Below, in pieces: positions 17,244 to 25,979 of a stretch of 64,000 nt of DNA; within the stretch, counting starts at the first letter, position 1, and each line of letters begins with the position of its first letter. Location: assembly GCA_963677015.1 (NCBI GenBank), contig OY781533.1:1178001-1242000 (forward strand), written 5' to 3'. Origin of the DNA: G963556115 sp963677015 (GTDB taxonomy: Bacteria; Planctomycetota; SZUA-567). The position numbers were made by a program, and so were the translations under genes. Below the pieces are notes generated by a model, which ran no database searches, was not told the origin of the DNA, and worked only from the letters and a program-made list of their open reading frames with translations.

Positions 17244-18362
17244 ATGAGCGAGGTCATTAGACTGGTCTGCCCTGAGTGTGATGCGGTTCACCGGGTGAAG
17301 AGTGTTACTCTTGGAAAATTATACCGCTGTAAGAAGTGCCGGTCTGGTCTGATAACCATGCAGCCGGCAATCCTTGTTTGTCCAAACTGCGGGGCGACAA
17401 CCCCGCCGACACATATAGAGGTTTCAAAGCTGATAACCTGTGAAGAGTGTGAAAAAGCACCGTTAATGGAGGTGAGGCTTCCCGGTATCGAGTATCCCAA
17501 AGCTGTCAGTTCTGATGAAAACGTAGAAATAGCTACTAAAATGTCTGAGGTTGTCAGTGAGACCGAGGATTACGAGGGTACTCTTCTGGCGGAAACTGAG
17601 GCGGTGGAGGTAACGGCAGAATTTTCTTCCGAGTATGATTCACAGGACGATGATGTCGTTGAGCAGAGTAGCAGTGAGGTAAATTCTGCTGAAAGTGAAC
17701 ATGATGATAAAGGGCTTGATGAGACTAGAATATTCAAAGCAGATACGAATTTCATTGTAAAAAATCAGCAGCATAATGATGATGCCGGTGTTATAGAAGA
17801 AGCGGCGGATAACACTAAGTTTGAGCAGATGGCTATTTTTGAAAATACTAATGAAAAGGATTCTACTTCTGGTGAACAGGAGGTGCAGGATGAGTTCGAT
17901 TCGGAAGGTTATGATGAAGCATTAGAGGTTATGCCTGATATTCCGGTTGATATTGCCGAGGAAAGATTGTCTGAACCGGATTTTGTCGCGGAAACGGAGC
18001 AGGAAGCTGTTGCTAATATTTCAGAGCCTGTTATTTCTGTTGCTGAAAATAATCCGCCCAGATCGCGGAACTGGAGTATTCCGGCGTGGATCCCGGCGGT
18101 CTTTGCGCTGTTGCTGGTGGGGCTCTATGGACTTTTGTATGCGGATTTGGAATCTATGCGTCTGCAGCTTGAGCGGTCTCAGGAAAGTATTATCCGTCAG
18201 GATCAGTCTTTTCAGGAGGAACGTAAAAAATATCTGGTTCTTATCCGGCAGACTCAGGAAGAAAACAAGAAGCTCAGGAATGAAATAATGGACCTGAAGA
18301 GTGAGAACAGTCAACTGCGTAAAAAAAGCATTTCCATGGAGATTCCGGAGATACAGGATTGA
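17244..18362 (+). CDS. Double zinc-ribbon membrane protein with C-terminal coiled coil
   Basis: I choose ATG 17244 (372 residues) because GGAG lies just before it. A TTG ten codons upstream is possible. Two zinc ribbons open the protein: Cys9/Cys12...Cys29/Cys32 and Cys46/Cys49...Cys66/Cys69. A very acidic linker of about 190 residues follows, then one membrane segment (about 278-297, PAVFALLLVGLYGLLYADL) and a coiled coil (about 300-360, rich in Glu, Gln, Lys and Arg). There is no signal peptide, so the ribbons should be cytoplasmic and the coiled coil external. The ribbons resemble those on the exported parvulin encoded divergently. The gene is 3 bases from lipB. Confidence 0.75.
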   Translation: MSEVIRLVCPECDAVHRVKSVTLGKLYRCKKCRSGLITMQPAILVCPNCGATTPPTHIEVSKLITCEECEKAPLMEVRLPGIEYPKAVSSDENVEIATKMSEVVSETEDYEGTLLAETEAVEVTAEFSSEYDSQDDDVVEQSSSEVNSAESEHDDKGLDETRIFKADTNFIVKNQQHNDDAGVIEEAADNTKFEQMAIFENTNEKDSTSGEQEVQDEFDSEGYDEALEVMPDIPVDIAEERLSEPDFVAETEQEAVANISEPVISVAENNPPRSRNWSIPAWIPAVFALLLVGLYGLLYADLESMRLQLERSQESIIRQDQSFQEERKKYLVLIRQTQEENKKLRNEIMDLKSENSQLRKKSISMEIPEIQD

Positions 18363-18365
18363 GTA

Positions 18366-19061
18366 ATGTCTGAAATGAGATATCCCTGTAAAATACTGGT
18401 CTTTCGTGATATCCCTTATGAACAGGGATTAAATCTGCAGAAAGAATATCTGACCGCCATAAAGCGTGGGGAATTGGACGAGGATGTGATTTTGTTCTGC
18501 GAGCACCGGCCGGTAATAACTCTCGGGCGTTCCGGGGATGGAAGCTGCCTTCTCAGTTCACCGGAGGAACTTGAGCGTGACGGGTTTGACTATCTGGAGG
18601 TTCCTCGAGGTGGTGATATAACCTATCATGGTACCGGTCAATGGACTGTGTATCCGATTTTGCGGCTAGAGCGTTTTTGTCGAGATCTTCATCGCTATAT
18701 GCGGACACTTGAGCAGGGCATTATTAATTATCTCGCTGAGCAGGATATTACTGGCGGACGTCGTGACGGGCTGACCGGAGTCTGGGTAGGGCGGGATAAA
18801 ATTTGCGCGGTAGGTGTGGCTGTTAGTCGTTGGATCAGCTGGCATGGTTTCGCTTTTAATATTCAGCCGGATCTTGATTTATTCAAAAAACATATCATTC
18901 CCTGCGGGATAGCGGCGAGTGACGGCGGCGTGACAAGTCTGCAGCGGCTGACCGGACTGGAATATGATATGCTGGAACTGATCGCGCCGATTGCCGGTTC
19001 GTTGTTTTCTGTTTTGCCATACAGCTACTCTGGGTTTGAAATTGGCGACTGGCAGGTGTGA
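18366..19061 (+). CDS. lipB: Octanoyl-[acyl-carrier-protein]:protein N-octanoyltransferase
   Basis: 231 residues, normal length. It moves the octanoyl group from acyl-ACP to the lipoyl domains of 2-oxoacid dehydrogenases and GcvH, before sulfur insertion by LipA. The catalytic pair is visible: Lys145 in GRDKICAVG and Cys180 in IIPCGI. RGGDITYHGTGQ (81-92) forms the binding site and HGFAFNI (160-166) is the other conserved block. lipA is not in the window. The gene follows the zinc-ribbon gene by 3 bases, probably one transcript. Confidence 0.96.
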   Translation: MSEMRYPCKILVFRDIPYEQGLNLQKEYLTAIKRGELDEDVILFCEHRPVITLGRSGDGSCLLSSPEELERDGFDYLEVPRGGDITYHGTGQWTVYPILRLERFCRDLHRYMRTLEQGIINYLAEQDITGGRRDGLTGVWVGRDKICAVGVAVSRWISWHGFAFNIQPDLDLFKKHIIPCGIAASDGGVTSLQRLTGLEYDMLELIAPIAGSLFSVLPYSYSGFEIGDWQV

Positions 19062-19097
19062 ACCTGCCGTTTTTAATGGTGTTTGCGGGGTTTTAAT

Positions 19098-20024
19098 ATG
19101 GGAAATGTCTGTACTCTTGCTGAATTGCTTGAATATCGTGAAGTTTATCGCCGGGAAGGTAAAAAGGTCGTATGGACCAATGGCTGTTTTGACCTGCTGC
19201 ATGCCGGTCATCTGCAGAGTTTGAGAATGGCCAAGGAGTTTGGCGATATTCTTATTGTGGGGCTTAATGCCGATGTTTCGGTAAAATCCTTGAAAGCTCC
19301 TGACAGACCTTTTGTCAATGAAAATGACCGGGCAGCTCTGGTGAGTGGGCTTGAAGCGGTAGATCATGTTCTGATATTTGCTGATAAACGTTGCGACCGG
19401 CTGTTGGAGGCAGTAAAACCTGATATTTATGTCAAAGGTGAGGATTATAATCTTGAGACTCTGGATCAGGATGAAAGGCGGGCGGTAGAAGGTAACGGTG
19501 GAGAAATACGTTTTATACCCTTTGTTAAGGGGTTGAGTACTAGTAATCTGGTAAAGAAGATACGCAGATCCGATCCAGAAAAGGTTATCGACGGGGCTTT
19601 TGCGCTTATTCGCGATACAGCGGGAAAACTTCTTATTGTTACCAATGATTATGAGGGAAAATTCAAATACGGTATACCCGGAGGCGGACAGAATCGCGGT
19701 GAAACTCTGGAAGAGACTGTGATACGGGAGGTGGAGGAAGAGACCGGGTTCAGAGTCTCGGTAATCAAGTATCTCGGTATTATAGAACGGATTGAACCGG
19801 CGTGGAATTTGCATCTCATATGCCATCAGTTTGAGTGTGCGGTGACCGGGGGTGAATTGTCAGTGCGCAAAGACGAAGAGCATGTGGTAGCCGCTGAATT
19901 CTACAGTCGTGATGAAATTGCCGCTCTATCCGGAGAAGTGCTTGGAAGAAAACATTTAGTATCTTATCTTGATAATCCTCAGGCATATCCCAATTATATC
20001 TTTATGGGAGCGGGTGAGGAATAA
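19098..20024 (+). CDS. HldE C-terminal-type (RfaE2) nucleotidyltransferase fused to a Nudix hydrolase
   Basis: 308 residues from ATG 19098 (GCGGGG eight bases upstream). An in-frame TTG at 19083 is less likely. Residues about 1-140 are a cytidylyltransferase-fold domain of the RfaE2 type: VWTNGCFDLLHAGHLQSL with the HxGH motif, then NADVSVKSLK, PFVNENDRA and the GLSTSNLVKKI tail. In LPS synthesis this domain adenylylates heptose-1-phosphate. Residues about 150-300 are a Nudix domain with the complete box: GGQNRGE, seven residues, then REVEEETGF. No HldE kinase half is present. The fusion suggests a nucleotide-sugar or nucleotide-cofactor intermediate made and then hydrolysed or proof-read, but the substrate is unknown. 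Confidence 0.88.
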   Translation: MGNVCTLAELLEYREVYRREGKKVVWTNGCFDLLHAGHLQSLRMAKEFGDILIVGLNADVSVKSLKAPDRPFVNENDRAALVSGLEAVDHVLIFADKRCDRLLEAVKPDIYVKGEDYNLETLDQDERRAVEGNGGEIRFIPFVKGLSTSNLVKKIRRSDPEKVIDGAFALIRDTAGKLLIVTNDYEGKFKYGIPGGGQNRGETLEETVIREVEEETGFRVSVIKYLGIIERIEPAWNLHLICHQFECAVTGGELSVRKDEEHVVAAEFYSRDEIAALSGEVLGRKHLVSYLDNPQAYPNYIFMGAGEE

Positions 20025-20036
20025 AAATAGTTGATA

Positions 20037-20064
20037 TTGACAACCAATCTTTATTCTGTATAAT
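20037..20064 (+). promoter_or_regulatory. Consensus sigma70 promoter
   Basis: TTGACA (20037-20042), 16 bases, TATAAT (20059-20064): both hexamers are perfect. It should drive the MFS gene at 20256 with a leader of about 185 bases. It overlaps the start of a terminator-like hairpin for the upstream gene. Confidence 0.75.
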
Positions 20065-20097
20065 CCGGCAAAATAATTTCTGTCGGATTCTTTTTTT
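20062..20097 (+). terminator. Likely terminator of the HldE-Nudix gene, overlapping the next promoter
   Basis: AATCCG (20062-20067) pairs with CGGATT (20084-20089), with partial pairing inside, followed by CTTTTTTT. The stem begins within the -10 hexamer of the promoter at 20037-20064, so the two signals share bases. Confidence 0.6.
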
Positions 20098-20207
20098 AGC
20101 GAGACGTAAATTATTTGTGAGGCAGGCCGGGCACGGGCTTGGTGTTAAGAGTATTTGAATATTAATTATCGGCACTTGAGAAATTTGTCTGGTTATTGAG
20201 GTGTTTG

Positions 20208-20228
20208 CAGCTGTGATATCCACAGCTG
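20208..20228 (+). promoter_or_regulatory. Perfect inverted repeat upstream of the MFS gene
   Basis: CAGCTGTG (20208-20215) and CACAGCTG (20221-20228) flank ATATC, 27 bases before the MFS start codon. It may be an operator or a hairpin in the mRNA leader near the ribosome-binding site. Confidence 0.5.
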
Positions 20229-20255
20229 TTCTGAGTTTAGGCGGAGTTTTATCCA

Positions 20256-21434
20256 ATGCATAAAAAAACTATACGTTATATAGCGTATCTGGCCTTTGTG
20301 GGAATGGTTCCTCCATTATCCACTGATATGTATCTCGCTGCTGTCCCTGATATTGCGCGGCAGTGGGGTGTGTCATCGGAGCTGGTTACACATACGATAA
20401 CTCTCTGGTTTGTCAGCTTCAGTATCGGCCTGCTTTTTTCAGGTCCGCTTTCGGATAAGTATGGCCGCAGACCGACTCTTCTTCTGGGACTGAGTGGTTT
20501 TGTGCTCAGCTGCATACTTTGTGCCGCAGCGGCAGGGCCGTATATGCTGATATTCTGCCGTATACTTCAGGGTGTCAGCGCTTCTGCTCCGTCAGCGATG
20601 GCGATGGCTATCTGTCGTGACCGTTTTGACGGCAACACGAGGAAAATAGCACTGGCTTATATTGGTATCATGATGTCTCTGGCACCTATTCTGGCGCCTC
20701 CTATCGGGTCGGTAATACTCTGGTTTGCCGACTGGCGGTTTATCTTTATCTGTCAGGCTGCGTCCGGTCTGATTATGCTGTTGATGACTGTCAAGTATAC
20801 CGAGACCAATAAGTCGTTGCTCAACCAGCCGCTGACCAGACTTTTGGGGCGTTACCTGGTACTTTTCCGAAACCGCAGGTATCTGCTGACGACCTTGACT
20901 CTGGGTATGCTGTCAGGTCCGTTCTACAGTAACGTGGCTTTTTCACCGATAGTTTATCTGGATATCTTCAAGCAGAATAATTTTATATTCAGTCTGTTGT
21001 TTGCGCTTACTGCCAGTTGTTCGATTGTGGGAGCATATCTGTTCACCAGAATTAATGGACGTATCTGTGATACCAAGATAATATCTCTGTGTCTGTTTGG
21101 GGTTGCGGTTGCAGGGGTGATTGTACTTGGAGGCGGTAAGTTATCTTTTATGGTATATTTCGCGGGAGCGTCAGTTATCGCGTTCTTTACCGGGATGAGC
21201 CGACCGGTCAGCAATCATCTGGTGCTGGGGTTTGTGGAGAATGATATCGGTTCGGCGTCATCATTTATGATTTTTTATCAGTTTATCTTCGGTGCGTTGT
21301 GTATGAGCTTCAGCTCATACAGCTGGGAGTCATTTTTTCCGGTCTCCATGTTCGGTATTATGACTATTGTCGTTGCTCTGGTGTCGCTGTTTATCTGGCA
21401 GCGGGTGAAAAAAATGGCTCAGAAAATCTGTTGA
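20256..21434 (+). CDS. MFS multidrug exporter, Bcr/CflA type
   Basis: 392 residues with about twelve hydrophobic segments. The N-terminal half has the family signatures PPLSTDMYLAAVPDIA in the first helix-loop (the Asp-containing motif of Bcr/CflA transporters), GPLSDKYGRRPTLL (motif A of MFS between helices 2 and 3) and RILQGVSASAPSAMAMAICRDRF (motifs B/C typical of drug:H+ antiporters). It is an inner-membrane proton-coupled exporter. The substrate cannot be told from sequence. It has its own promoter and a leader with a short dyad, so it looks separately regulated. Confidence 0.9.
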   Translation: MHKKTIRYIAYLAFVGMVPPLSTDMYLAAVPDIARQWGVSSELVTHTITLWFVSFSIGLLFSGPLSDKYGRRPTLLLGLSGFVLSCILCAAAAGPYMLIFCRILQGVSASAPSAMAMAICRDRFDGNTRKIALAYIGIMMSLAPILAPPIGSVILWFADWRFIFICQAASGLIMLLMTVKYTETNKSLLNQPLTRLLGRYLVLFRNRRYLLTTLTLGMLSGPFYSNVAFSPIVYLDIFKQNNFIFSLLFALTASCSIVGAYLFTRINGRICDTKIISLCLFGVAVAGVIVLGGGKLSFMVYFAGASVIAFFTGMSRPVSNHLVLGFVENDIGSASSFMIFYQFIFGALCMSFSSYSWESFFPVSMFGIMTIVVALVSLFIWQRVKKMAQKIC

Positions 21435-21478
21435 GCCACTGTTTTGTATAGGTTATAAAAATATAAGGCTGTTTGTTT

Positions 21479-22390
21479 TCACTCCTGTGGCTGCGGTATC
21501 TCAATTGTCACTTCGGTGAATTTTCCGAGTTCGGAGTCGATCCATAATGAACCGTTATTGTTGGATACTATCATATAGGCTTTGGTAAGACCAAAACCGT
21601 CGCCATAGGTCTGATTGCCATCTACATTGCTGGCTCTGTAGCCGTATTTTACAACATTAGGTATTTCGTCAGCCGGTATGCCGTAACCATTATCTCTGAC
21701 AATCAGGGTGATGTGATCGGTACTCTGTTTCAGCGTGCAGTCAATTTGTGAGCCGGGGTCACTGTACTTTCTGGCATTTGCTGTGAGGTCACGGATGACA
21801 TCAGGAAATAGTGCCGGAAGAAGAATGTTGTTTTGCTCGGCATCAATAGTTATATTAATCAGATAGTCATTCTCTTGCTGCGCTGATTTGTCGAATACTA
21901 TGCCGTACCTGCCTTTTGAATGTATTGACATCGCCTTCATGACATCTTCCATCTTCATGACTAGGGTTTCAATGTCAAAATTTATCCACTCATTCTGGTG
22001 TGTAAGAAGTTTTATGAAATCTTCTGCTCTGTTTTCAGTAACAGTAACTACCTTTTCCAGACCGGTCAGACTTTCTTCAAGCTGATCAAGCTGTTTTTTG
22101 CTGAGATTATGGTTATTAATAACTGATTGATCTATCAGACTGAATATGTTCGCTTTGAAATTTCTCATCCCTTTGAATGAGGATAGAGTCCGCTCCGGGT
22201 TGGTTAGAGCATCTTTCAGATCACTGATCATATCCATTACTTTTTCAAGTTGTTCTGATTTTCCCAGTATCAGCTGGAGGATATTTATTTCAGTGAAAAG
22301 AACCTGAGTAATATTATAAAAACTGTGAAGATTTATTCTCCAGTTATCATCCTTGTTCAGCTCGAGTTTTTCGGTAATCTTGACCTTCAT
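21479..22390 (-). CDS. Histidine-kinase-like ATPase protein without sensor or partner regulator
   Basis: 303 residues. The C-terminal third is a GHKL ATPase domain: N box DLTANARKYS with Asn205, G1 box DNGYGIP (233-239) and G2 box GDGFGLTKA (263-271). Residues 15-130 are long helices that could form a dimerisation bundle. His22 in NLHSFYNITQV is the only candidate phospho-acceptor near a dimerisation helix and does not match a classical H box. There is no membrane segment, PAS or receiver domain, and no response regulator beside it. The start is 16 bases after the pyrC stop, so both are probably cotranscribed. Confidence 0.8.
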   Translation of the reverse strand: MKVKITEKLELNKDDNWRINLHSFYNITQVLFTEINILQLILGKSEQLEKVMDMISDLKDALTNPERTLSSFKGMRNFKANIFSLIDQSVINNHNLSKKQLDQLEESLTGLEKVVTVTENRAEDFIKLLTHQNEWINFDIETLVMKMEDVMKAMSIHSKGRYGIVFDKSAQQENDYLINITIDAEQNNILLPALFPDVIRDLTANARKYSDPGSQIDCTLKQSTDHITLIVRDNGYGIPADEIPNVVKYGYRASNVDGNQTYGDGFGLTKAYMIVSNNNGSLWIDSELGKFTEVTIEIPQPQE

Positions 22391-22406
22391 TGTTGTCCCT
22401 TCTAGA

Positions 22407-23723
22407 TTAGAGCTCGTTTCCGGCAGTGCTGGTATTGTCTTTATAAACTATTTTTCCTTTTACTACTGTGCAGATCGCTTTGCCGGTGAGTCTTCTGCCG
22501 TTCCACGGGCAATTTGCTGATTTTGATTTGAAGCTGGAGGCATCGACCACCCATTCTTTATTTATGTCGATAACTGTTACATTGCCGATAGCTCCTTTTG
22601 TGAGTGTACCGCGGTCAATATCTACAATTTTGGCTGGAGCCGCTGTCAGGGCGGCTATCATACGCTTCAGCGGCAGTTTTCCCGGTTTAACAAGATCTGT
22701 AAGCAGAACACCAAGAGTAGTTTCAATGCCGATGAGTCCGCAGGGTGCGTTGGCAAGTTCAACCTCTTTCTCTTCCGCAAGATGTGGTGCGTGATCGGAG
22801 GCGATACAATCTATTGTACCGTCATTTAGAGCTTCAATGCAGGCTGCTACATCAGCACTGCTGCGTAGAGGTGGTGCGACTTTGAATACCGGATTGAAAC
22901 TGCGGAGTTCTTCCTCAGTGAGTGTCAGATGATGCGGACAGACTTCTGCAGTTACCCGGACTCCTTCGGCTTTTGCCAATTTCAAAATCTTTATGGCACC
23001 GCTGGTGGAGATATGCTGCAGGTGCAGCCTGGCTCCGGTAAGCTTGGCCAGCAGGATATCTCTGGCGACAATGATTTCTTCTGCTTCAGAAGGGATACCC
23101 TGAAGTCCGAGTGAGGTTGAGACATAGCCTTCGTTCATAATCCCTCCGGCGGTCAGGGTTGGATCTTCACAGTGTTCCATTATTGTACGGTCAAGCATTT
23201 TGGCGTAGGTCATTGCCTGTTTAAGAACATTGGTGGAAGCCACGGCGCAGCCGTCATCACTGAAAGCTACAGCTCCGCCACGAACCATACTGTCCATCTC
23301 AGATATTTCCTCGCCGCGTCGGCCGGCAGTGATTGCGCCTACCGGGAATATTTCGGCCATATCAATCTTCTTGGATTCTCGTCGTATAAAATGCATCAGA
23401 GCTTCTGAATCGAGTGCGGGGGTGGTGTTTGGCATACAGCAGATTGTGGAAAAACCGCCGGCGACGGCAGCAGCTGAACCGGTGGCGACAGTTTCTTCTT
23501 CTTCCATGCCCGGCTCGCGCAAATGCACATGTATATCAATAAGACCGGGGGTAACAATATTATTTCCGGCATCATAGTGATCACTTATTGTGTTTTCCGG
23601 GAGTTCGGAACGTGAACCGCAGAAGGTGATTATGCCGTCTTCAATAAGTATGGCTCCGTCTGTAAGATCAAGTCCCGCAGCCGGATCCATGATGTGTGCG
23701 TTGGTAATTAATAACGACCCCAT
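22407..23723 (-). CDS. pyrC: Dihydroorotase
   Basis: 438 residues, class I type. It cyclises carbamoyl-aspartate to dihydroorotate in pyrimidine synthesis. Metal ligands are visible: His65 and His67 in DIHVHLREPG, further histidines in EHCEDP and QHIST, and the catalytic Asp in CIASDHAPH (about 308-314). CMPNT marks the substrate loop. Dinuclear class I enzymes often pair with aspartate carbamoyltransferase, but no pyrB is adjacent here. The next gene on the strand is the orphan kinase-like protein. Confidence 0.95.
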   Translation of the reverse strand: MGSLLITNAHIMDPAAGLDLTDGAILIEDGIITFCGSRSELPENTISDHYDAGNNIVTPGLIDIHVHLREPGMEEEETVATGSAAAVAGGFSTICCMPNTTPALDSEALMHFIRRESKKIDMAEIFPVGAITAGRRGEEISEMDSMVRGGAVAFSDDGCAVASTNVLKQAMTYAKMLDRTIMEHCEDPTLTAGGIMNEGYVSTSLGLQGIPSEAEEIIVARDILLAKLTGARLHLQHISTSGAIKILKLAKAEGVRVTAEVCPHHLTLTEEELRSFNPVFKVAPPLRSSADVAACIEALNDGTIDCIASDHAPHLAEEKEVELANAPCGLIGIETTLGVLLTDLVKPGKLPLKRMIAALTAAPAKIVDIDRGTLTKGAIGNVTVIDINKEWVVDASSFKSKSANCPWNGRRLTGKAICTVVKGKIVYKDNTSTAGNEL

Positions 23724-23926
23724 TAGGTAAGTCCTTTCGTCTGATATCTCTGAAGTAGAATATTCTGAGTGTATTGTAAACTTTTTGCAACATTATTCAA
23801 TAGTACTCAGATGTATAATTGTATTAATTGTCCGCAGCTCTGAAAAAAAGACCTGGAGGTAATATTTCCAGATATAGTGAATCGATTATTGACCGGGGTT
23901 ATACTTATATGTATCCTTATAGTATT

Positions 23927-24436
23927 ATGAAATGTATATATGTTATCTTAGGTGTCCTGTTTTTTATGCTAAATGCTGTAGCTGCGGATAATGCGGCGGT
24001 ACAGAAAGCGCTGGATACATCCAATGTGAAACCGGGATGCTGGGTGGAGTATCGAGTTAATATTCAGGGGGCTGGAAGTGAAAAGCTGACCTTCAAGTGT
24101 TTTGTCAAGCTGTATAGCGTAAATGGTGAAATGCTGGATTTTGAATATAAGGTTGATGGAATCGGAAAGAGGATTCAGCTTTCTCGTAATGAATTTCCAT
24201 TGTCACGCCTGGTGCCGGATACAGGGCCGTCAACAACCTACAGGGAAAGTACCGATGAGACTGTTGTTCTGACGGAGATGGATAATAAGAAGGTGCCGAC
24301 AACGCACGATGTCTGGAATTATGAGAATGGGGTTACCGAGGTCTGGCACTCACAGGATGTGCCGTTTTCGGTTGTCCGGGTAGTGTGTAAAGAGTTTAGT
24401 ATGGAATTGACCGGTTTTTCATGGGTAGAGGAGTAG
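23927..24436 (+). CDS. Small exported protein of unknown function
   Basis: I start at ATG 23927 (169 residues), which gives a clean signal peptide (KCIYVILGVLFFMLNAVAAD). An ATG six codons earlier is possible. The mature region is beta-rich with two conserved-looking patches (WVEYRVNIQGAGSEKLTFKC and DVWNYENGVTEVWHSQDVPF). I cannot assign a family. Small periplasmic beta proteins of this style are common in PVC genomes. It lies 4 bases before hisH and probably shares its transcript, without an obvious functional link. Confidence 0.65.
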   Translation: MKCIYVILGVLFFMLNAVAADNAAVQKALDTSNVKPGCWVEYRVNIQGAGSEKLTFKCFVKLYSVNGEMLDFEYKVDGIGKRIQLSRNEFPLSRLVPDTGPSTTYRESTDETVVLTEMDNKKVPTTHDVWNYENGVTEVWHSQDVPFSVVRVVCKEFSMELTGFSWVEE

Positions 24437-24440
24437 ATGC

Positions 24441-25052
24441 GTGATAGCGATTATAGATTATGAAGCTGGGAACCTCAGAAGTGTGGAGTACGCGTTTCAG
24501 TATGTAGGTGCAGACTGTGTCGTTACTCAGGATCCCGAGGTGATAGCGGCGGCTGACAAGGTTGTCTTTCCCGGGGTAGGTGCGGCAGGGAGCTGCATGT
24601 CAAACCTCAGAAGACTCGGGCTTGACAAGGCTCTGCTGCAGGCTCTTGATTCCGGCAGGAAGGTGCTGGCCATCTGTGTGGGTATGCAGCTGTTATTTGA
24701 ACACAGCGGTGAGGATGGCGGTGTTGCTTGTCTCGGAGTTCTTCAGGGTACCGTTGATTTGTTTGAATTTCCTCCTGCAGAGAAGGTTAAAATTCCACAT
24801 ATGGGCTGGAATGCTGTAGCATTTAAAGAACACCCGGTGGTTGAGGGTATTCCTGAAGCTTCGGAATATTATTTTGTACATTCTTATTATGTACAGGGGA
24901 ATAAACCGGAAATATTGCTGGGAAGTACCGAATATGCCGGTAAAGTTTTTACCAGTGCTATAGCCAGAGATAATCTGGTCGCCACTCAGTTCCACCCGGA
25001 AAAGAGTGGTAAGGTCGGGCTGCAGTTGTTACGGAATTTTATTGAGTGGTAA
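24441..25052 (+). CDS. hisH: Imidazole glycerol phosphate synthase, glutaminase subunit
   Basis: 203 residues, from GTG 24441 behind GAGGAG. It hydrolyses glutamine and channels ammonia to HisF for imidazole ring closure in histidine synthesis. The nucleophile is Cys79 in LAICVGMQLL (Val where most have Leu), and the His/Glu pair is in TQFHPEKSG. FPGVGAAGSCM is the oxyanion and interface region. It is followed after 83 bases by hisF. No other his genes are in the window, so the pathway is split. Confidence 0.95.
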   Translation: MIAIIDYEAGNLRSVEYAFQYVGADCVVTQDPEVIAAADKVVFPGVGAAGSCMSNLRRLGLDKALLQALDSGRKVLAICVGMQLLFEHSGEDGGVACLGVLQGTVDLFEFPPAEKVKIPHMGWNAVAFKEHPVVEGIPEASEYYFVHSYYVQGNKPEILLGSTEYAGKVFTSAIARDNLVATQFHPEKSGKVGLQLLRNFIEW

Positions 25053-25135
25053 AATGCTGGTAGGTTACTTAGTATTGGTTTTAGGTGCAATCCGGTCTGT
25101 ATTTGCAACCGGCAGTTAGATATGGAAGAGATAAA

Positions 25136-25918
25136 ATGCTCAGTAAAAGATTGATTGTCTGTCTGGATGTGAGAGATAAAAAGGTTACCAAAGGTATTAA
25201 ATTCAAGGGTAATATTGATATTGGTGATCCGGTGGAGCTTGCAAGACAGTATTATGATGATGGTGTTGATGAACTGGTCTTTTATGATATTACCGCTTCT
25301 CATGAAGGCCGGCCAATTGATATTGAGATGGTTGAAGAGGTTGCTCGGAATATTTTCATACCCTTCTCTGTCGGCGGCGGTATACGCGGTGTTGAAGATA
25401 TGCGCCGTGCTCTTCTTGCCGGAGCTGAGAAGGTATCGGTAAATTCACTTGCAGTAAGGAATCCGGATATTATCCGTGAGGGGGCTGTCGCTTTCGGCAG
25501 GCAGTGTGTGGTGCTTGGCATGGACGCAAAAAAAGTTCCGGTGACTCCAGAGATACCATCCGGGTATGAAATAGTAGTGCAGGGCGGACGTAAGCCGATG
25601 GGGCTTGATGCTCTGGCGTGGGCCAAACAGGCCGAGGAACTCGGGGCTGGAGAGATATGCCTTAATTCCATTGATGCCGACGGCACAAAAGAGGGCTATG
25701 AACTTACTCTTACCCGAATGATAAGCGAGGCGGTATCAATACCGGTAATTGCCAGTGGTGGCGGCGGTACCTGCGAGCATATTGTTGATGTGCTTACTGA
25801 GGGAAAGGCTGATGCCGCACTTATTGCCAGTATGGTGCATTATGGTGAGTATACCTGTAGCGGTATAAAGGATTTTGTAAGTGGCAAGGGAGTAAAGATG
25901 CGGCCGGTTATTCGTTAG
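25136..25918 (+). CDS. hisF: Imidazole glycerol phosphate synthase, cyclase subunit
   Basis: 260 residues from ATG 25136 (GGAAGAG upstream). A longer in-frame ORF from 25085 adds only residues not found in the family. It is a (beta/alpha)8 barrel that converts PRFAR and ammonia to IGP and AICAR. The catalytic aspartates are in IVCLDV (Asp9) and SIDADGTKEGY. Phosphate sites are SVGGGIR and IASGGGGT. The length matches the family. It acts as a complex with HisH, encoded just upstream. Confidence 0.95.
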   Translation: MLSKRLIVCLDVRDKKVTKGIKFKGNIDIGDPVELARQYYDDGVDELVFYDITASHEGRPIDIEMVEEVARNIFIPFSVGGGIRGVEDMRRALLAGAEKVSVNSLAVRNPDIIREGAVAFGRQCVVLGMDAKKVPVTPEIPSGYEIVVQGGRKPMGLDALAWAKQAEELGAGEICLNSIDADGTKEGYELTLTRMISEAVSIPVIASGGGGTCEHIVDVLTEGKADAALIASMVHYGEYTCSGIKDFVSGKGVKMRPVIR

Positions 25919-25979
25919 CTTGTTACATATAATGCGTGCGAATTTGTCAGTTTTACTCTTTTTTTTTTAGGTGATTATG

